7,070 nt of DNA, taken from Actinomycetes bacterium. GTDB taxonomy: Bacteria > Actinomycetota > Acidimicrobiia > Acidimicrobiales > RAAP-2. The stretch covers positions 1 through 7,070 of the forward strand of contig JAKBCI010000090.1 in assembly GCA_021807965.1 (NCBI GenBank), read 5' to 3'. Below are positions 4,484 through 7,070 of the stretch, in pieces (positions within the stretch are counted from its first letter, which is position 1; every line of letters starts with the position of its first letter). The notes under the pieces are model-generated. The model was given only the letters and a program-made list of their open reading frames with translations. It made no database searches and was not told the DNA's origin. The position numbers were made by a program, and so were the translations under genes.

Positions 4484-5416
4484 ATGCAACGGCGCAGCAT
4501 CGGCTCGCTCTCGGTCTCGGTGGTCGGCGTCGGCTGCAACAACTTCGGTAGCCGCTTGGACGCACGCCACTCGGCCGAGGTCGTGCACGCCGCGCTCGAC
4601 GCCGGCGTCAACTTCTTTGACACGGCCGACGTCTACGGCGCGACCCAGTCCGAGGTCTACCTCGGCCAGGCCCTCGCGTCGCGGCGCGACGAGGCCGTCG
4701 TCGCGACCAAGTTCGGCATGCCGATCGACGACGCGCACTACGGCGCGAGCCCCGCGTACGTCCGCGAGGCCTGCGCGGCGTCGCTGCGTCGCCTCGGCAC
4801 CGACTACATCGACCTCTACCAGCTGCACTACCCCGACGAGACGGTGCCGATCGAGGAGACCCTTGGGGCGCTCCACGAGCTCGTCGAGGCGGGCCACGTG
4901 CGCGAGATCGGCTGCTCGAACCTCACCGCCGACCAGCTGCGCGCCGCGCGAGCCGCGGCCGGTGATCGCCCCGGCTTCGCCTCGATCCAGAACCAGTACT
5001 CGCTGCTCGCGCGCGAGGTCGAGCGCGACGGCGTGCTCGACGCCTGTGACGAGCTCGGCGTCGCCCTGCTGCCCTACTACCCGCTCGCGAACGGACTGCT
5101 CACCGGCAAGGTTCGCCCGGGCGAGCCGCTGCCCGAGGGCACGCGGCTCTCGCTGATGTCGGCCGAACGCAGCGTTCACTGGCTCTCGGACTCGTTCCAG
5201 GCGAAAGTGGCGGCGCTGCTCGAGTACGCCAACTCGATCGACGTGGCCATACTCACCCTCGCCTTCTCGTGGCTCCTCGACCACGAGCGCGTCGCCTCGG
5301 TGATCGCCGGGGCCTCGAACGCCGACCAGGTGCGCGCCAACGCCGCGGCGGTGACGACCCTCGGGGCCGACGTGCTCGCGCGCTTGAACGAGCTCACCGG
5401 CTTCGACGCGCCCTGA
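4484..5416 (+). CDS. Aldo/keto reductase
   Basis: A 310-residue cytoplasmic NADPH-dependent oxidoreductase of the AKR superfamily, with the length and layout of the YajO/potassium-channel-beta-like branch, an (alpha/beta)8 barrel. The catalytic tetrad is complete: D46 in FFDTAD, Y51 in VYG, K76 in ATKFG and H115 in YQLHYPDE. Further landmarks are LRRLGTDYIDLYQLH (101-115), EIGCSN, the NQYS segment and, near the end, IAGASNADQV (274-283), the loop that grips the cofactor phosphate. The substrate cannot be read from the sequence. It is transcribed divergently from the ferredoxin-gltX operon and is followed by 117 noncoding bases, so it is probably a single-gene unit. A perfect palindrome TCGACGTCGA (5417-5426) directly follows the stop. 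Confidence 0.95.
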   Translation: MQRRSIGSLSVSVVGVGCNNFGSRLDARHSAEVVHAALDAGVNFFDTADVYGATQSEVYLGQALASRRDEAVVATKFGMPIDDAHYGASPAYVREACAASLRRLGTDYIDLYQLHYPDETVPIEETLGALHELVEAGHVREIGCSNLTADQLRAARAAAGDRPGFASIQNQYSLLAREVERDGVLDACDELGVALLPYYPLANGLLTGKVRPGEPLPEGTRLSLMSAERSVHWLSDSFQAKVAALLEYANSIDVAILTLAFSWLLDHERVASVIAGASNADQVRANAAAVTTLGADVLARLNELTGFDAP

Positions 5417-5461
5417 TCGACGTCGAGATAAGACGATTCACAGCCTTCGCGCGGCACCCGA

Positions 5462-5492
5462 CTGACCGTCGTCGCGCGAGTCGCCGTACCAT
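5462..5492 (+). promoter_or_regulatory. Possible promoter of the PF03640-type secreted protein
   Basis: CTGACC (5462-5467) resembles the TTGACA -35 at four positions, and TACCAT (5487-5492) fits the TAnnnT -10 pattern. The 19-base spacer is slightly long. Transcription would begin around 5499, leaving a leader of about 35 bases that opens with the hairpin at 5502-5519. Confidence 0.35.
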
Positions 5493-5501
5493 GCCCCTGA
5501 C

Positions 5502-5519
5502 GGCGGGCGACCACCCGCC
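5502..5519 (+). promoter_or_regulatory. 5'-leader hairpin before the PF03640-type gene
   Basis: GGCGGG and CCCGCC form a perfect six-pair GC stem with a six-base loop. It ends five bases before the GGGAGG ribosome binding site (5525-5530), which itself precedes ATG 5534 by three bases. If the promoter call is right, the hairpin sits almost at the mRNA 5' end, where such structures can stabilise transcripts. It does not cover the ribosome binding site. Confidence 0.35.
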
Positions 5520-5533
5520 TCGAAGGGAGGACC

Positions 5534-6025
5534 ATGATTCGTCTCCTCAGCCGGCGCCGCCTGGTAGTCGGCGCCGCCGCGCTCTCGCTGCTCGCCATTG
5601 GCGCCCCCGCGCTCGGCGCCGCCCGGCGCGAGGTCGTCGTCGCGACGCGCCACAACGCCGCCGACGGGACCTACCTGGTCACGACGAAGGGCTTCGCGCT
5701 CTACACCTACCACAACGACCGGGCCGACCAGTCGAACTGCTCCGGGACCTGTCTCGCCCTGTGGCCACCGCTCACCGTGCCCAAGGGCGTGGTGCCGGTC
5801 GGCCGTGGCGTCGGCGGACTCGGCGTCTTTCGCCGCTCCAACGGCACCTACCAGGTGACCTGGCACCGTCGGCCCCTCTACCGGTGGACCTCGGACAAGC
5901 GACCCGGCGAGGTCACGGGCCAGGGCGTCGGCGGCTTCGCCGTCGCCGTGGTGAAGGCGGCGCCGAAGAAGGTGAGCGGCACGACGACCACCACCACGAA
6001 GTCATCGGGCGGCTACGGCTACTGA
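5534..6025 (+). CDS. Exported protein with two PF03640 (COG4315) repeats
   Basis: A 163-residue exported protein. Residues 1-29 form a signal peptide with an SRRRLVV stretch (6-12) that partly fits the twin-arginine pattern, a hydrophobic core and cleavage near A-L-G-A. There is no lipobox cysteine, although many relatives are lipoproteins. Two repeats of the secreted family of unknown function follow: the first at about 46-80 with ALYTYHND and C69-x3-C73-x3-WPPL, the second at about 101-135 with NGTYQVTWHRRPLYRW and the G-QGVGGF signature. The tail (150-163) is a Thr run followed by Gly/Tyr, probably flexible or surface-exposed. C69 and C73 could form a disulfide. The strong GGGAGG at 5525-5530 fixes the start. 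The family's biochemical role is unknown, and its neighbours do not suggest one. Confidence 0.88.
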   Translation: MIRLLSRRRLVVGAAALSLLAIGAPALGAARREVVVATRHNAADGTYLVTTKGFALYTYHNDRADQSNCSGTCLALWPPLTVPKGVVPVGRGVGGLGVFRRSNGTYQVTWHRRPLYRWTSDKRPGEVTGQGVGGFAVAVVKAAPKKVSGTTTTTTKSSGGYGY

Positions 6026-6026
6026 T

Positions 6027-6040
6027 CGGCGACGTCGCCG
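6027..6040. terminator. Palindrome between convergent genes, possible shared terminator
   Basis: A perfect 14-base palindrome (CGGCG-ACGT-CGCCG) starts one base after the PF03640-type stop, in a 36-base gap between convergent stops. As RNA it would form a five-pair stem with a four-base loop from either strand. No T-run follows on either side, so termination is a guess based on position. Confidence 0.3.
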
Positions 6041-6061
6041 CGCGAGCGGTCCCGCCGGCAC

Positions 6062-6889
6062 CTAGACGGCGATACCGGGGCTTATCGACGCGCAGACCCC
6101 GTTCGTGCGAGGCACGTAGAGGGGCGTGTGGTACCACGCGACCGACCAGCGCATCGTGTAGGCGGGCTGGCCGGGCGCGCCGCTCACGGTCGTGACGCCG
6201 CTCACCGGCAGGTGCGTCGCCCGATCGATCACGTCGGTCTCGGTCGCGACGTGGCCCTTGCCGTAGGGGTAGGTGGAGACGACCACTTCGTTCGGCCCGA
6301 CCCGCTTCATCGAGCGAAAGTCGCCGTAGAGGCCGTAGCCCGACGCGACGCCCACCTTGGTGAATCCGGCGACGGGGCCGTGTACCGGCCCCCCACAGGT
6401 TTGACTGAACCGCTGGTTCTGCGTCGGCGTCGTCGACGCGGCAGCGTTGCCGTACAGCTCCACCTCACCGCGCGCGGTGAGCACCTCGCCAAAGGGACTG
6501 AAGGTCGGTCCCTGACCACCCCAGGTCATCGTGTCGGTGACGAAGGTGACGCGTCCGCCGCTCGCCGCCACGAAGAAGGTGTCGTCGACGGGGTAGTAGC
6601 CGGGGTGGGGCCACGACCCGCTGTAGACGCTCCAGCCCCCCTTGGCGGCCAGCCTCACCCGGTCTAGTGGCGCCGACGCGCCGTAGGTGTACCGCGCGCC
6701 GTCGGCGGCCACGGTCGCGGCGACGACCGTTCGGTAGTAGGCGATGACGGCGCGGTTACCGGTGGGTGTCGCGTGGGCGACCTCGCGGTGCGACGAACGC
6801 GTCGACCGCCCGAGCGTCGCGCTCGCCGCGCTGGCCACCCCGACACTCGACAGCACGACGAGTGCCGCCACGCAGCGCGATGCCTTCAT
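6062..6889 (-). CDS. Exported protein of unknown function
   Basis: A 275-residue protein with a clear Sec signal peptide: MKASR, a hydrophobic core about 7-18, then small residues with probable cleavage near 22-25. The ATG at 6889 is preceded by a GGGGGG run six bases upstream; an in-frame start at 6913 would place MQLRGGLI before the signal peptide and is less likely. The mature part is rich in Gly, Thr, Val and Tyr and appears mainly beta-strand, after a possible helix at about 45-62 (AVIAYYRTVV). Two cysteines, C165 and C266, could form a disulfide. The late segment TDVIDRATHLPVSGV (218-232) loosely recalls LolA/LppX-type lipid-carrier proteins, where an Asp-x-x-T-x-LP turn is common, but the similarity is too weak for a call. 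It is convergent with the PF03640-type gene and 66 bases downstream of pntB on the same strand. Confidence 0.85.
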   Translation of the reverse strand: MKASRCVAALVVLSSVGVASAASATLGRSTRSSHREVAHATPTGNRAVIAYYRTVVAATVAADGARYTYGASAPLDRVRLAAKGGWSVYSGSWPHPGYYPVDDTFFVAASGGRVTFVTDTMTWGGQGPTFSPFGEVLTARGEVELYGNAAASTTPTQNQRFSQTCGGPVHGPVAGFTKVGVASGYGLYGDFRSMKRVGPNEVVVSTYPYGKGHVATETDVIDRATHLPVSGVTTVSGAPGQPAYTMRWSVAWYHTPLYVPRTNGVCASISPGIAV

Positions 6890-6955
6890 GATCAACCCCC
6901 CACGCAGTTGCAAAAGGCCACAGTACGTGATCAGTGTCGAGCGCGCGAGGGCGCC

Positions 6956-7070
6956 CTAGCTCGCCTTCACCGCGGCCACCATCTTGGTGAGCGTGTCCTT
7001 CGCGTCACCGAAGACGAGGGTCGTCTTGGGGTTGTAGAGCAGCTCGTTCTCGATTCCGGCGAAGCCCGGG
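6956..7070 (-). CDS. pntB: NAD(P) transhydrogenase subunit beta, C-terminus (partial)
   Basis: Only the last 37 codons are present, ending at TAG (6958-6956); the rest lies beyond the right edge. The visible residues match the end of the NADP(H)-binding domain III of PntB: PGFAGIEN, a short loop, then the hallmark LVFGDAK followed by a helix and the C-terminus. PntB with PntA forms the membrane proton-pumping transhydrogenase that moves hydride between NADH and NADP+. Family enzymes usually read GYAG-x-x-N-PL-F here; this one has E-L-L-Y, a mild variation. The pntA partner would be expected upstream, outside the window. Confidence 0.85.
   Translation of the reverse strand, partial: PGFAGIENELLYNPKTTLVFGDAKDTLTKMVAAVKAS

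Noticed and set aside
4403..5284. 293-codon minus-strand open frame
   Set aside because: Antisense shadow of the aldo/keto reductase, which has a complete catalytic tetrad on the plus strand.
5417..5426. Palindrome TCGACGTCGA after the reductase stop as a terminator
   Set aside because: Ten bases without a loop or T-run is weak, and such palindromes are common in GC-rich DNA.
5269..6195. 308-codon plus-strand open frame across three features
   Set aside because: Arg-rich out-of-frame reading through the reductase end, the promoter gap and the PF03640-type gene.
1..7070. CRISPR array, toxin-antitoxin pair, phage module or defence genes
   Set aside because: No spaced direct repeats, paired small coupled genes of those types, or recognisable nuclease, transposase or phage domains were seen on either strand.

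Overview
The window looks like chromosomal DNA of a GC-rich actinobacterium. A member of the class Acidimicrobiia is my best guess, but this is inferred from gene style and not proven. The reasons are strong GC3 bias in the genes right of position 2100, GTG starts with four-base overlaps, tRNA genes without an encoded CCA, TAnnnT-type -10 boxes, and secreted proteins with CX5C repeats or Thr-rich tails.

Left part (1-1940). A gene for a secreted cysteine-pair repeat protein runs leftward off the edge. It is open from 1096 down to base 1 with no stop, giving 365 residues: a signal peptide, then six CX5C units about 53 residues apart, probably the blades of a beta-propeller. Between it and the tRNA genes lie about 840 bases with no intact gene. 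These contain short stretches that look like protein-coding sequence broken by stops and frame changes, read here as decayed genes. This part has clearly lower GC than the rest and ends exactly at the 3' end of a tRNA gene, as integrated islands often do.

Middle (1941-4406, all minus strand). tRNA-Glu(CTC) and tRNA-Gln(CTG) lie downstream of a tightly coupled operon: a small 3Fe-4S-type ferredoxin, glutamyl-tRNA synthetase (gltX) and a membrane-anchored YdcF/DUF218 protein. Both gene junctions are GTGA overlaps. The synthetase therefore sits beside its tRNA-Glu substrate and beside tRNA-Gln, which a non-discriminating enzyme would also charge.

Right part (4484-7070). An aldo/keto reductase is transcribed divergently from the ferredoxin operon. 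After it come an exported protein with two PF03640-type repeats (plus strand), a convergent exported protein of unknown function (minus strand), and the last 37 codons of the beta subunit of NAD(P) transhydrogenase (pntB, minus strand), cut by the right edge.

I found no CRISPR array, recognisable phage module, toxin-antitoxin pair or defence system. The most unusual content is the CX5C repeat protein and the decayed, lower-GC strip beside the tRNA genes.
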